From Fremontodendron californicum (taxonomy: Eukaryota; Streptophyta; Magnoliopsida; Malvales; Malvaceae), in contig JAULJL010000048.1 in NCBI GenBank assembly GCA_030761205.1, positions 4,889,501 to 4,953,500 on the forward strand: a stretch of DNA of 64,000 nucleotides. Direction: 5' to 3'. The notes below the pieces were generated by a model, which was not told where the DNA came from, searched no databases, and saw nothing but the letters and a program-made list of their open reading frames with translations. Below, piece after piece: positions 35,540 through 46,563 of the stretch; the first letter of the stretch is position 1; every line of letters starts with the position of its first letter. The position numbers were made by a program, and so were the translations under genes.

Positions 35540-35730
35540 TTTTTTTTATACATAAAAATTTAGGTGAGGGAAGACTACTCTGGTTTAGGGTTAGGGCATG
35601 CCATAAGCTTCAGAGAGAGCTAACAGTGGTACTTACAGATTACCCACAAAATGAGACTGCTGGTAAGACTTGAACCCCTGGTGCTTGTCAAGGCATTAAT
35701 GAGTACTCAATCAACCCACATTGGCTATAA
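35540..35730 (-). repeat. tRNA-derived SINE, copy 4
   Basis: It has the same inverted order as copy 2: an AAAATTTAGGTGAGGG tail, GTGGTACTTACAGATTACCC, a B box complement in AGACTTGAACCCC, then the A-box side. It is followed directly by copy 5. Confidence 0.65.
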
Positions 35731-35734
35731 ACAT

Positions 35735-35945
35735 ACTTTTTTTTTGGGTACATAAAAGTTTAGGTGATGGGAAGTTACCCTAGTTCAACGTCAGGACATG
35801 CCACAGGTCTCAAAGAGAATTAATATTGGTATTTACAGATCACCCACCAAGTGAGACTACTAATGAGACTCGAATCCTAGTACTTGTCAAGGCGTTAATG
35901 AATATTTAACCAACTTAACCAACCCACATTAGTTATAAACATACT
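35735..35945 (-). repeat. tRNA-derived SINE, copy 5
   Basis: It is the third in a row in the same orientation: AAAAGTTTAGGTGATGGG, then TATTTACAGATCACCCACC, GAGACTCGAATCC and TAACCAACTTAACCAACC. Confidence 0.65.
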
Positions 35946-36099
35946 TGTTTACCTCTAAAGTTAAGTTTGTATTTGACTAGAGGATGTGAGAGATAAATGA
36001 ATAGAATAATTGTTTTAGGCTATTCCCACTTGAAGGTCGTTTATAGGGGATATTGCAAGTAATATGTTTGGCGTGATGCTAGAATATATGCTAAAAAGA

Positions 36100-36240
36100 T
36101 TGTTGATGTCTTTGTGGGCAATCAGTTATGGTCTTAATCGTGTTCTTAGATGGGTGAAGTGGTGGCCATGTAGTCCAGATTGGTTGATTTAATTAAATAT
36201 TGATGGTGCATCGGTTTAGCTTTTTCAAGGGGACTTATTC
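36100..36240 (+). pseudogene. Relic of a LINE-type RNase H / RVT_3 domain
   Basis: One frame reads WVKWWPCSPDW, then LNIDGAS after a stop, which resembles the W-x-P-P-x-x-G-W-x-K-L-N-x-D-G-A start of the RNase H domain at the end of plant LINE ORFs. Only about 40 codons are recognisable and stops interrupt them. Confidence 0.4.
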
Positions 36241-36494
36241 AGGATAGTTAAGTGCTTAGATTAAAGGTTTTTTTTGTTGTTAAATATTGGTGCTACTAAT
36301 AGTGAAGTGAAGCAACCAACTTGAGTGTCTTAGTAAATATCTGTAGCTTGATTAATGGAAGAAATACACATAAGATTCACAAACAAGATGTTGTCGAAAA
36401 AAATGACAATCAATCTCAATATTTTTAGGATGATCATGAAATACATCATTCTGAATAATTTGGATAGTACTAATTAATATATATATATATATAT

Positions 36495-37452
36495 GAATTT
36501 ATATTTAATGTACTGTCAATGTATAAATGATAGGATCCAAGAATCAAGGAAGCAATTAAAGGAAAAGACTTGGGCAAAATCTACAAGTCTTTTAAGCAAG
36601 GTCAAGACATTCAATATGGGTTTGAATGAAGAGGAACCAGCTTTGCTCCATGTGATCCAAGCTAGTGAAGTGGCGGCATAAGAGAGGATTGAAGTGGGCC
36701 TGACTTTGTTTCATTAATTGACATGGCATGTATGGGGGCCAACCTAATTCATTAATTGATGTGGCAAGAGTGAGCTTGTTTTAATTCATTTAAAAAGATA
36801 GGCATGTGGGCCTATTTTATGTATTAAGTCTATTGGGTTTGTGGGGTTTACCTTATTAATTTAGTTGGACCTATTTTTTAATTGCTAGATCTTGGGCTTC
36901 AGTATGTTCAGCCTATAATACTATTATTAGTGTGTCAACCGACTAGTGCATGTTATCATTGTGTTTAAGCCCTAGCCGACCTAAGTTAAGTTATGAGGGA
37001 TATAAATAGTTTCCTTAGCCGTCTATGCCAAGTTAGTTCATTGTGTAATCTGATTTTTATCAAATTGAGAGGGTTTTCTCTTATTGTTCTTGAAATAACT
37101 TATGAACTTATCAAAAGTTTTCTTTGTGGTGTTCAACAACCAAATCTAGGTTCTCGAAACAAGATTTCATTGGGTCTAGCTAAAACTAGGTTCTTGAAAC
37201 AAGATTTCATTGAGTCTAGATTCTTCAACCTGAATCTTGGTTTTCTTGAGTTAGGATATTTGAATTGTTAGTAGGTTTAAAGGGTTTCAATCCTAAGGGT
37301 TCAAATCTATACACTGAGAGCGAACCACATGATGTCACTTGTTAAAAGTTATAGTTTTCTGTATTTATTTTTAAGGATTTTTAAAAATTTATATTTATTT
37401 ATTAATGAGGTGTTATCATATGATTCAATGACAGTGCATCAAATATAAACCC
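36495..37452. mobile_element. Mutator-like MITE shell with retrotransposon-like interior
   Basis: The ends match the 43110-43333 element: GAATTTATATTTAATGTACTGTCAATG on the left in part, and on the right the complement GGGTTTATATTTGATGCACTGTCATTG in part. The flanks are AT runs, so a target duplication cannot be judged. The interior (36533-37380) is unlike the short family member. Its first frame (RIQESRKQLKEKTWAK, then LHVIQAS) and the following sequence resemble the tail of a Ty3/gypsy polyprotein and an LTR with transcript-end features. It is either a captured fragment or a nested insertion. Confidence 0.42.
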
Positions 37453-38023
37453 TATATATATATATATCATAAAAATATAAAAAGTAAAAAAAATGCAAAT
37501 AAAAATACTTTAAAAAAGAAAATGAAAAAAGTTAAAAATTTAAAAAGATGTTTAGGGTACCGTAAGTGCCATGTGTAAGATGTTCATGGGCAAAGCCGGG
37601 TAACAGCTCGATTTTTTTTTTCTTTGTCCAATCCCATTTCGGGTTCGGACCGACACGTAAACCCATTTTATTGTTCATAAATTATTGAAATATTAAAAAA
37701 TTATTTTTATATTAATTATATATTACAATTATATTTAAATAAAAATATTTTTATTTAATGAATAGTAATTCTCGAATTACAAAATTCCTTATAACTAGAA
37801 TTATGACAATAGCTTATTAATAGAATTTGATAAAGCAAAATTATAGATAGTAAATTTTTTGTCTTGATAATTCAAATGTAAGGAGAAGTCATTTACTAAA
37901 AAAATTGGTATTCAAAATCATCCATTATGAATCCTCTGAAATCTGAGCTAGTTTAGAGGCTGAATTGCATCATTTGTCTTTCACCTAATGCTTACACTCT
38001 CCACAATCATCCAAAAGTAATAA
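37453..38023. other. AT-rich spacer
   Basis: A TA run, then A-rich sequence. 37575-37690 has GGGTTCGGACCGACACG-like text reminiscent of the GGGTCGGG MITEs. No gene is seen. Confidence 0.4.
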
Positions 38024-38029
38024 ATTATG

Positions 38030-38406
38030 TGTTATAATGAATGACGTGAAATGCTTAGTGACCCTAGACCTCATCATATTAGACACGACATGATTACATG
38101 ACACAAACACGACATAAAAAAAATTAAAACACGACACGAAAAAGAAACATAGACACGACATGAATACACGAACATGTCAAAATCTATATAACATAAATTA
38201 TTAACTTGTCAAATTTTATATAAATATAAAATATCTTAAATACGATTATGATATGAAAAAATACATAAATATGGCACGGATACACGAATTATCAAATCTT
38301 ATGACCCCAATAGGTTTAGGCCTTATATTAAAAATAAATATAGAGAATTACATAAATGTTTTTATCGGACACTCTAATAACATAAGGCCATTATGTCACG
38401 TTAACA
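38030..38406 (-). repeat. 3' LTR of the old copia element, with insertion
   Basis: Outer parts match 46564-46705 (GAAATGCTTAGTGAC; ATAACATAAGGCCA). About 38085-38280 is extra and made of CGACACGA/ACACGAA words of the CGTGT-type repeat. Confidence 0.8.
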
Positions 38407-38415
38407 CTCCACTTC

Positions 38416-39165
38416 AAGGTGGAGCATATATATCATGTGCTCCTAACAAATATGATCAACTGGATTCCCCTTAGTGACTTAGCAAACAAATCAGTTAATT
38501 GATTCTCAGGTCGTAAAAATGATATGCTAATTTCGTTCTTATTAATCTTCTTTATGATGAAATTACAATCAACTTTTATATCCTTTGTTCGCTTATGAAG
38601 TACTGGATTGGAGCCAATGTGTAAAGCTTCCCTTGTATATTCGTATCATGTTGTATATTTTTACGTGTCATAATCGTCTTTAAGATGTTATATATTTATA
38701 TAAATTTTGATACGTTAATAATTTGTGCTATATAGATTTTGACACGTTCGTGTATTCATTTCGTGTTCGTGCTATTTTTTCGTGTCATATCGTGTTTTGT
38801 ATTGTATTTTAGTTATTTTTTCGTGTAGTGTAATCGTATCGTATCCAAAGTTGTCAGATCTAGTTTGAACCTTTATCCTGAACTCCTATAACAATCGTCT
38901 GAGCCAAATCAGCTCATATGGGGCAAAATGTCATGGCTCTATACTCAGATGCAGCACTTGAACGAGCCACAACTGACTGTTTCTTACTCTTTCGAGATAT
39001 GAGATTACCACCCATGAAAAAACAATACCCAGAAGTGGATTGACGACCATCTGGTGAAACCAGCCCAATCAGCATCAAAATATGCTAATGCTATAATGTT
39101 GTTGTGGCCATGGTTTCTATAAAGAATACCTTTGCCTAGTGCACCTTTAATATATTTCAATATTT
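38416..39165 (-). pseudogene. Copia RNase H and polyprotein tail, decayed
   Basis: The minus strand near 39060-39030 encodes a relic of the copia RNase H start (YFDADWAG-like), with further tail fragments to 38416. 38620-38850 is a later CGTGT-type insertion. Confidence 0.6.
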
Positions 39166-39166
39166 A

Positions 39167-40279
39167 TAAGGGTGTAAACGAGGCACCTGTACTCGCAAGT
39201 TATTCGGGTTCGGCTAAAAAAATAAATCGAATTCGGCTCGATCATTGTCGAGCTCGAGCTATCGAGCAAGCCGAATATCCTAATGTTTTACTCGAGTAGC
39301 TCGCGAGCCTAATCAAGCTTTTTTTATTTTTAATATATATATTTTTATTTTTAATTAATATTGAAAAATCTCAATTCAAACTCTGTAATTTTTAATATTT
39401 AGGTTTCACTTTTAAAGTTCAAGCTCGATTCGAGATAAAAATTGAACTGCTCAAACTTACTCGATTAGATTCGTTTACTTAGACTTCATTTGGATTCCAC
39501 CGCACTTTGGTGTGGTCCATCCCAAAGACATTTTAGGGGAAAATTTCCCCCCAACTACTCGCACCCCCACTAGAGGTGCATTTAGATGCACCCCTAGTGG
39601 GGATTTAAAAGCCATCGTCCCCTCCAGTTAAACTGGAGGGGCATAGGTCCAGTTAAAACTAGACCTCCAGTGGAGGGGGGTTCCACTATTTTTCTTTTTT
39701 TTTTTAATTTTTTTTAAAATTTTTAAAGTTATTTATTATTTACTTTCTAATTTATTTTTTAATATAAATATAATTTGTAATCATTATTTAATATAAATAT
39801 AATTTTAATATATATTTTATTATTTAATATAAATATATATTTTATTATTTAATATAAATATAATTTTAATTATTTATTTTATATATACACATTTTAATTT
39901 AATGTCCTTAATGATCATTTTTCTTTCTCATTATAATTCACCTCACCATCACCGCTATGTTTGAATCCAAACACATATTCTACCACTAATTTTAATCTCA
40001 CCACTACAGTAACTAATCTCACCGCCACCGTTGTTTTTAATCTCACTAGAGCCAATCTCACCGTCCATCCAAATAGAACTTTAGTAAAAATGAGTTTAAT
40101 TCTCATGCTCGACTTCAAACTCGATTATTCGTGCTCAAGCTCGAGTTCGAATTGAGATTTTTCAATACTAATTAAAAATAAATATATATATATATTAAAA
40201 ATAAAAAGCTTGAATTCGAGCTATCGTGTAAGCCGAATATCCTAATGCTTCACCTCTGCTCGGCTTGATTACACCCCTA
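39167..40279. mobile_element. hAT-like MITE (TAAGGGTGTAAAC) with a Tourist MITE inside
   Basis: Termini are TAAGGGTGTAAACGAGGC and, inverted, TAGGGGTGTAATCAAGC. Flanks AATATTTA and AATATTCG (39159-39166, 40280-40287) match at 6 of 8. CTCGAGC/GCTCGAA words fill both arms. It splits the copia RT/RNase H region. Confidence 0.7.
39481..40085. mobile_element. Tourist/PIF-Harbinger-like MITE, copy 3
   Basis: Termini are GACTTCATTTGGATT and, inverted, AGTTCTATTTGGATG. TTA lies at both edges. Compared with the uninterrupted relative at 28724, the insertion point is between GATTCGTTTA and GTAAAAATGAG. It contains an 11-bp-arm perfect hairpin (39619-39641, CCCCTCCAGTT and its complement). Confidence 0.72.
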
Positions 40280-40322
40280 AATATTCGTATCACTTATTCC
40301 CAATGATCCACACTAGGATCAC

Positions 40323-41245
40323 TCATAAATTGACTAACCACACTAACGGAAAAAAGATATCGAATCTCGTGACAGTGAGATAATTTAGCTTACCAACTAG
40401 TATCATATATTGTTCTAGTTCGTTAAACCTCCCAATCTTTCCTGTAACCAGTTTGATATTCAGATCCATCGATGTGTCCACAAGTTTAACCCCGGATAAT
40501 CTTGTCTCAGAAAGTATGTCCAATGCATAGTTCCTTTGTGTCAAGTAAATACAAGTTTTGGATCTTACAACTTCAATTCCCAGAAAATACTTGAGTGACC
40601 CCAAATCCTTAGTGTTGAATTTCTCACTATAAATTGCTTTAGTTGCATTATTCCATCAGAATCATCCGTAGTGATGAGCATGTTATCCACATATACTCCC
40701 AAATATATATGTTTACTGGTCTATGACATATGGTAAAATATAAAATTATCCAAATTGCATGTTGCATGCCAAATTTAGATATAGTAGTGTTGAATCGACC
40801 AAATCAGGCTCATGGGGATTGCTTTAGGCTATCTAATGAGCGACCAAGGTGACAGACTAAGTGTGACTCCCCTTGAACAACAAACCTCAAAGGTTACACC
40901 ATGTACACCTCCCTTTCCAAGTCCCCATGAAGAAAGACATTTTTTTACATCCAATCCAATTGATGAAGAGGCCAAGAATGAGTAGCCGCCAAAGAGATAA
41001 GAAACGGACGAAAGATATTTTTCAACAGGAGAAAATGTGTTCGTATAATCCATAAAATAAATTTGTGTATAGTCTTTTGCCGCAAGATTGGCTTTGAAGC
41101 GACCGACAGATCCATTTGGAGCCATCTTAATAGTAAACACCCCTTGTACCCCACAAATCTTTACTCGTTGGAGGAGGACATAAATCCCATATGTGATTAG
41201 AGTGAAGGGCATCCATTTCAGACAGCATTGCCGCTCGTCAGCCAT
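40323..41245 (-). pseudogene. Copia reverse transcriptase, decayed
   Basis: Two frames carry RT pieces: 40604-40323 with GSLKYFLGIEVVRSKTCIYL and LVGKLNYLTVTRFDI, and 41245-40829 with GRFKANLAAKDYTQ and NTFSPVEK. The catalytic YVDD region between them is broken by stops. Confidence 0.75.
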
Positions 41246-41345
41246 GATGAGAGATAGCTTTAGTAATAGAGTTAGGTGCTATAATAACAAATAAAGTAGT
41301 AATAAAGGAGCCATAAGAAGGGGAAAGAGCAACATAAGAGATATA

Positions 41346-41827
41346 GGTGTGCTTGGTAGAGTAGAAAAGTGGAATAATGGATAGAAGATAGTGGAAAAGT
41401 GGAAAGAAAATAAATTTTTGGTGTGCTTGGTAAAAAAGAAAAGTGAGAGGAAGAAAATAGAAAAGATTATCATTTTTCACACCTATTAACAAAAACAAAT
41501 CACTCCAAATTGGAAAAAAAAATGAGAGTGGTGTGAGTCAAGTGTGTATACTTACAAGATTATCCATCATTATTTAAATTTTATTTTTTTATCTTAACTT
41601 ACCATAGGTATAATGGTAAAACAATATATCTTTTATTTTCTTTCCTCTCATTTTTCAATCATACCAAGCAATGGGTGGAAATAAAATTACTTTTTCTTTC
41701 CACTTTTTTCATCTTTCCTACCAAACACACCAATGGAAAGAAAAAATATGTTTTCTATCTTCCCACTTTTTTTTCTCCTCCAATTTTCCATCTTTTCAAT
41801 TTTCTTTCCACCCTACCAAGCAAAACC
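41346..41827. mobile_element. TIR element (GTGTGCTTGGTA family), copy 1
   Basis: Termini are GGTGTGCTTGGTAGAGTAG and, inverted, GGTTTTGCTTGGTAGGGTGG. ATA lies at both edges. Internal GGAAAGAAAA / TTTTCTTTCC words pair. It is non-coding, although short frames look protein-like because of the TTC/TCC bias. Confidence 0.65.
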
Positions 41828-42260
41828 ATAATGAGAAAGAGGATGTTTGGTTGTACACGTTTGCTTACCTTTTCGAACAGTAATAAGGAGATCAAGCTCG
41901 GTGATAGGAGAGGGAGAAGTATAAACCATAGAAGCAGATGACCCGAAATTAGTTGGTGTCAATGTGAAGGCAATTGAAAATAAACATTAATGATAGGAGG
42001 GTTAGACGTAGGCATCAAAGGAACATACAAAGGTGGACTCAAAAAGGAAGGTGAGGGATCGTAGGAAGAATGGGAAATTGAGGCAACAGAAAGGGGTTAG
42101 AAGGAGAGACAATAGTAGGTAAAGTCTCGACTTTGTAATAAGGCTCAAACTTAAAGAAGGTCACATCTGCAAAAATAGAGAAGAGACCAAGAATTTGAGA
42201 ATACCAATGATAACCCTTTTGGTTATGAAATTAGCCTAAGAAGACATAATGGTGAGCCTA

Positions 42261-42753
42261 AGGGTGTGCTTGGTATAGCGGAAAAGTGGAAGGATGGATA
42301 GAGGGGAGTGAAAAAGTGGAAAGAAAATGATTTTTGGATGTGCTTGGTAAGAAAAAAAAGTGAGAGAAAAGAAAATAGAAAAGTTTATCATTTTTCACAC
42401 CTATTAATAAAAATAAATCACTCCAAAATGAAAAAAAAATAGGAAAGAAAATGAGAGTGGTGTGAGTCAAGTATGTATATTTACAAGATTCTCCATCATT
42501 TTTTAATTTTATTTTTTCATCTTAACTTACAATGGGTATAATAGTAAAACAATATACTTTTCATTTTTCTTTCCTCTCATTTTTCAATCATATCAAGCAA
42601 TGGGAGGAAAGAAAATTATTTTTTTCTTTCCACTTTTTTATCTATCCTACCAAGCACATAATGGAAAAAAATATATGTTTTCTATCTTTTCACTTTTCTC
42701 CTCCTTCAATTTTTTATTTTTTCAATTTTCTTTCCACCCTACCAAGCAAAGTC
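42261..42753. mobile_element. TIR element (GTGTGCTTGGTA family), copy 2
   Basis: It is highly similar to copy 1 and in the same orientation, about 430 bp further on. Termini are AGGGTGTGCTTGGTATAGCG and, inverted, GGACTTTGCTTGGTAGGGTGG. Confidence 0.65.
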
Positions 42754-43093
42754 CAAGTTCTAGTTTGTTAAGCCTAGGAAGATAGATTGACTGGTGAGGA
42801 AACATAATGGTATAAGTTATTCTGCCATTCAAAAAAAATGAGGGAAGACATTTTAGAAGGTAGCAAGTAATTAAGACATCATCCCAAAAGGAAAAAGAAA
42901 CATGCATGTAAAATAACAAAGCACGAGTGGTGTCAAGGAGGTGACAATTCTTACGCTCGACAATGCCATTTTGCTGAGGTGTAGAAGTACAAGATTCGAT
43001 AGAGAATACCATTGGATTGGAGAAATGTCTTAAAAGAATGAGATTGATTTTCCCTTGCATTTTCACTATGTAAAATTTTGATGGAAGTACCAA
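42722..43093 (-). pseudogene. Copia integrase core, decayed
   Basis: The minus frame reads STPQQNGIVERKNCHLLDTTR, the classic PQQNGVAERKNRHL integrase motif, then an F-W-D-D and YLLKCLPS stretch. Its right-hand continuation is interrupted by the Mutator-like MITE at 43110. Confidence 0.8.
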
Positions 43094-43109
43094 ACTAGTT
43101 TTTAATTTC

Positions 43110-43333
43110 GAGTTTGTATTTTATGCACTGACAGTGTATAAGTCTTATATATTGTCAGTGAATCACAACAAGACACCTCATTAATGAGTAAAACAAAAAA
43201 TAACGAAGGGCTTATAAATAAATATAGAAATCGATATAGAAAGAAATAAGATACCTCATTAATGAGGTGTCTTGTTGTAGTTCACTGATGGTGTATAAGA
43301 CTTATAAACTGTCAGTGCATCAAATATAAACTC
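43110..43333. mobile_element. Mutator-like MITE, 79-bp arms, perfect 9-bp target duplication
   Basis: TTTAATTTC flanks it exactly (43101-43109 and 43334-43342). Arms 43110-43188 and 43255-43333 are inverted copies starting GAGTTT(G/A)TATTT(T/G)ATGCAC. 9-bp duplications and long TIRs starting with G are the Mutator hallmark. Confidence 0.85.
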
Positions 43334-43518
43334 TTTAATTTCAGCATAAAAAGATTGAAATGTAGAACAGACAGCAGAGCGATCACAAAGTGAATATAAG
43401 CAAGTCATATGGGAAAAATCATCAATAAATGTAATAAACTACTGAAATTCAGACTTGGTGTCATTCGTTTAGGACCCCATACATCCAAATGAATTATTTC
43501 AAAAGGAGCAGTAGCCCG

Positions 43519-44226
43519 TAAGGTTGTAAATGAACAGAGCATTCGATGAACGGTTCGTGAACAGTTCAATTTTTGTTTATTTATGTTCGTGTATCAAGCT
43601 AAATAAACGATTATGAACATGATTTTAAGGTTCGTTTATTAAACAAATTGAACTCAAACAAGATACGTTCAGTTCATTTATGTTCACGAACAAGCTCGTT
43701 TATGAATCGTTTAATAGATCGTTTAAAACTCGTTTATTGTTCGATTATAATATAATTAATAGTAATTTTATTTTATTTATTTATAACATAATTAATATTA
43801 TTTGTGTTTTATTATTTTATATTTAATAACAACTTGAATTTAATGATTTAATAATATTTATGTTTTATTTTAAATTTAATAATAACTTAAATCTAATTAC
43901 ATTTATATTTTATTATTTTATATTTAATAATAACTTAAAATTGACTTATTTGTTTAAATTTGTTTAGATTTGTTTGTTTATTGTTCATGAACATATTTTT
44001 AATTGTTCGCTATCATGTTCGATTATATGTTCATGAACATGTTTGTTTAACGTTCGCGAAAAATTCATTTAATTTAAACGACCTCGAACACACTCAATTT
44101 CAAACGAACCGAGCTCGAACACAATGTTAAAATTCTTAACAAAACTGAACACAAACAGACTCAAAAATAAAGAAAATGAATACAAACAGAAATCTGTTCG
44201 TTCAAACCCGGTTGATTTACAACCCT
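43519..44226. mobile_element. hAT-like non-autonomous element (TARGGTTGTAAA)
   Basis: Termini are TAAGGTTGTAAATGAAC and, inverted, TAGGGTTGTAAATCAAC. The flanks GTAGCCCG / GTAGCTCG match at 7 of 8. Subterminal GTTCGTGAACAG/GTTCATGAAC words recur. It splits the copia integrase/GAG-preintegrase region. Confidence 0.75.
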
Positions 44227-44235
44227 AGTAGCTCG

Positions 44236-45030
44236 CTTATTTAATCTAGGGGGATAGGGGACATGGGTATGCTTTGCTAATTGGCAGACAATACAATTAA
44301 AATTATTTGGGATGGTAAGGGAAAAAGAAAATTGTTTCATGAGGGAATGCGAGGGGTGACCAAGAGGACAATGAATAGAAAATGCATCGAGAGTGGAACT
44401 AAAATAAGCTACTGCTAAGACGTCCAAATAGGACACTCCATCTGACTCATGTCTCGTACCAATCGTCTTCCGGGTGATCCAATCCTGGATAAGACAATAG
44501 TTAGAAGAAAAAGTTACAGAATAAATATGAGTAGAAATTAATTTATGAATAGATAAGAGATTAGCAATGAACTTAGGTATAAATAGAATAGTTGAAAGAG
44601 AAAGTGTGGGTGTAAGAGTGACAGTACCAATTCCTTTAATTAGAGTAGTGGATCCATTGGCCAAGGTAATTGCATGTAATAAAGATGAATGATGTAAATG
44701 GGAGAAACATTAAGATTACCCAACATATGATCAGAGGCCCCTGAATCAAGGATCCAGGCAGGACAAAGATTGAGAAATGTAGGCAACGGGGTGACCTGAT
44801 TGAACAAGAAAAGAGACAGGAACGGGAGTGGAAGTGGAAGTGACTGGGTGAAAGCTTGCTGAGATAACTGTTAAATAAGACTAGCATATTCCTCACCCAA
44901 CAAAGAAACTGTACAAGGTGTAAAGAGAATACCTTGCGAAAATGGTGGAACATTAGTCTAAGCAATGGTAGCCCGAGGTGGAAGAGTATCAGTAAAAAAC
45001 CAGCAAGTTTCCTTAACCATGACGCTGGCA
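44236..45030 (-). pseudogene. Copia GAG-preintegrase and protease region, decayed
   Basis: The frame at 44664-44161 reads FIPKFIANLLSIHKL, CPLGHPSHSLMKQ and CIVCQLAKHTHVPY, the usual N-terminal part of copia integrase. The region to 45030 is a second frame of the same polyprotein with GSTTLIKGIGTVTL-like protease-end sequence. Confidence 0.7.
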
Positions 45031-45126
45031 ATAAGTATAGAAGCGATCAGCTTGGTGGCTATGACCTCGACCATGAGGAGCAAAACCTCTACGAGGAGTA
45101 GCAGAGCCCTCAACATAAGTAGATTG

Positions 45127-45430
45127 AGGGTCCATTTAGATGGGTGGTGCAATTAGTTCTGGTGATATTGAAAACAGCAGTGGCAGTGAGAGTAGTTACT
45201 GTAGTAACGAGATTGGATACTGTAGCAGTGAGATAAAATCAGTGGTGGGATATGTGTTTGGATGTAAAAGTAGCAGTGGATGTGAGGTGAGTATGAAAAT
45301 GACCATTAAGGATATTAATGTAAGAGTGTATTGATAAATTATATTTATATATATATTAATAAAATTTAATGTTTAAAATTTTAACATATATTATTTTATT
45401 TATTTATTTAAATATTTTAATTAATTAACC
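45127..45430. mobile_element. Tourist/PIF-Harbinger-like MITE, copy 4 (short)
   Basis: It starts AGGGTCCATTTAGATGGGTGG and has AGTGAGA subterminal repeats like the other copies. The right end, in an AT-rich stretch, is approximate. Confidence 0.5.
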
Positions 45431-46551
45431 AATTATTATATAGGAGTAGAGGAAGAAATCTGACGAACAACCAAAACGGAGTGATTTTATGGTTGAGCCG
45501 AAGGCGTGGTAGTCTAAGATGAGGCACAAACCAACCAAGCAAAAGAGCCACTCAGAATAGTGGCTTTGGCTGACTCTAGTTCGGGATTCAACCTGTTGAA
45601 AAGACATACAACCAACAAGCGATTACGTTGACGCTTCATCTCAGTGATATCATTAGTAATAAGCATCACCTCGTCCAGGTGATCGCCAAGTTGTTTCAAC
45701 CAAGAAAAGAAAGAGGTAATATCCTTCTCCCTTGCTAAAGACAAAACAAATCAAAGAGAACATCATAGATACGGGAATCATTGGCTATGTAAAGCAGTTG
45801 AATGTAGTCCCAGACTTCCTTGCAAGCAGACGTCTCATTACAAGTCAATGCAATATCAGGCTCTATAGAATTCCACATAAGTTGAGTAGAAGCTAATCAT
45901 ATTGATCCATTTGGGGAAGGCAGATTATCCAAAAAAGGGGACGAGTTGAGAAGCTGATGATATCGTCCCAACCCTCAAAAATAGGAATGTAAAGCATTGC
46001 GCCACTAGAAATAGTTGTTGACGCCAATCAGTTTTATTGAAGTAACAGTGATACGTCCTAGATTCTGAATGGAGAGGCGTCAGGTCTTTTTTATAGTAGA
46101 AGTGGTAGATCTTCTTGACGCCATCGCTACAAAATCAACCTAGATATAACAAGTCTCTAACACAAGGGATAGTAAAATTCAACTATTGTTAACAGAATCA
46201 AGGAATCCAAAAGAAAATGCACAGCGTAATCTCACCGGGAATCTATCTAGGTGAGTTGAAAGCAGAAATCATCTTGTATCAATTATAAGTCATCAACGAC
46301 GGATATTCGTCGATACTGGTGGTGAGTTTAACCCAATGTCTTCAAAACTAATGGTTCAAGCTTAGTAGGCAACTAAAGAAGTTCTGGCATGTTAAGCCAA
46401 GTGAAAGAAAGAAACAACTAGAGAGAGGGGTGGCGTGGCTAGGAGAGAGGTGGCGATACGATTGTGGTGGAAAGGGAGGCACAATTGTGGTGGAGATAAA
46501 CTGGAGGCAGCTAGGGTAGGTTAAAGGGAGCGGCCACTAGAGAGAGAACTT
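45431..46551 (-). pseudogene. Copia gag, decayed
   Basis: The frame 45744-45514 holds ITSFFSWLKQLGDHLDEVM and FNRLNPELESAKATIL, a UBN2-like gag segment. 46551-46140 is the untranslated leader between the PBS and gag. Confidence 0.65.
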
Positions 46552-46562
46552 GCTCTGATACC
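46552..46562 (-). other. Primer-binding site of the old copia element
   Basis: Complement GGTATCAGAGC, identical to 11 bases of the initiator-Met tRNA primer site, one base inside the 5' LTR edge. Confidence 0.85.
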
Positions 46563-46563
46563 T

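Noticed and set aside
39961..40155. Thr/Asn/Leu-rich repeated peptide frame
   Set aside because: It is produced by the AATCTCACC subterminal repeats of the Tourist-like MITE.
41671..41941. Open frames rich in Phe, Ser and Leu around 41.7 and 42.6 kb
   Set aside because: They come from the CTTTCC/TTTTC bias of the two TIR elements, occur in parallel in both copies, and are not conserved protein.
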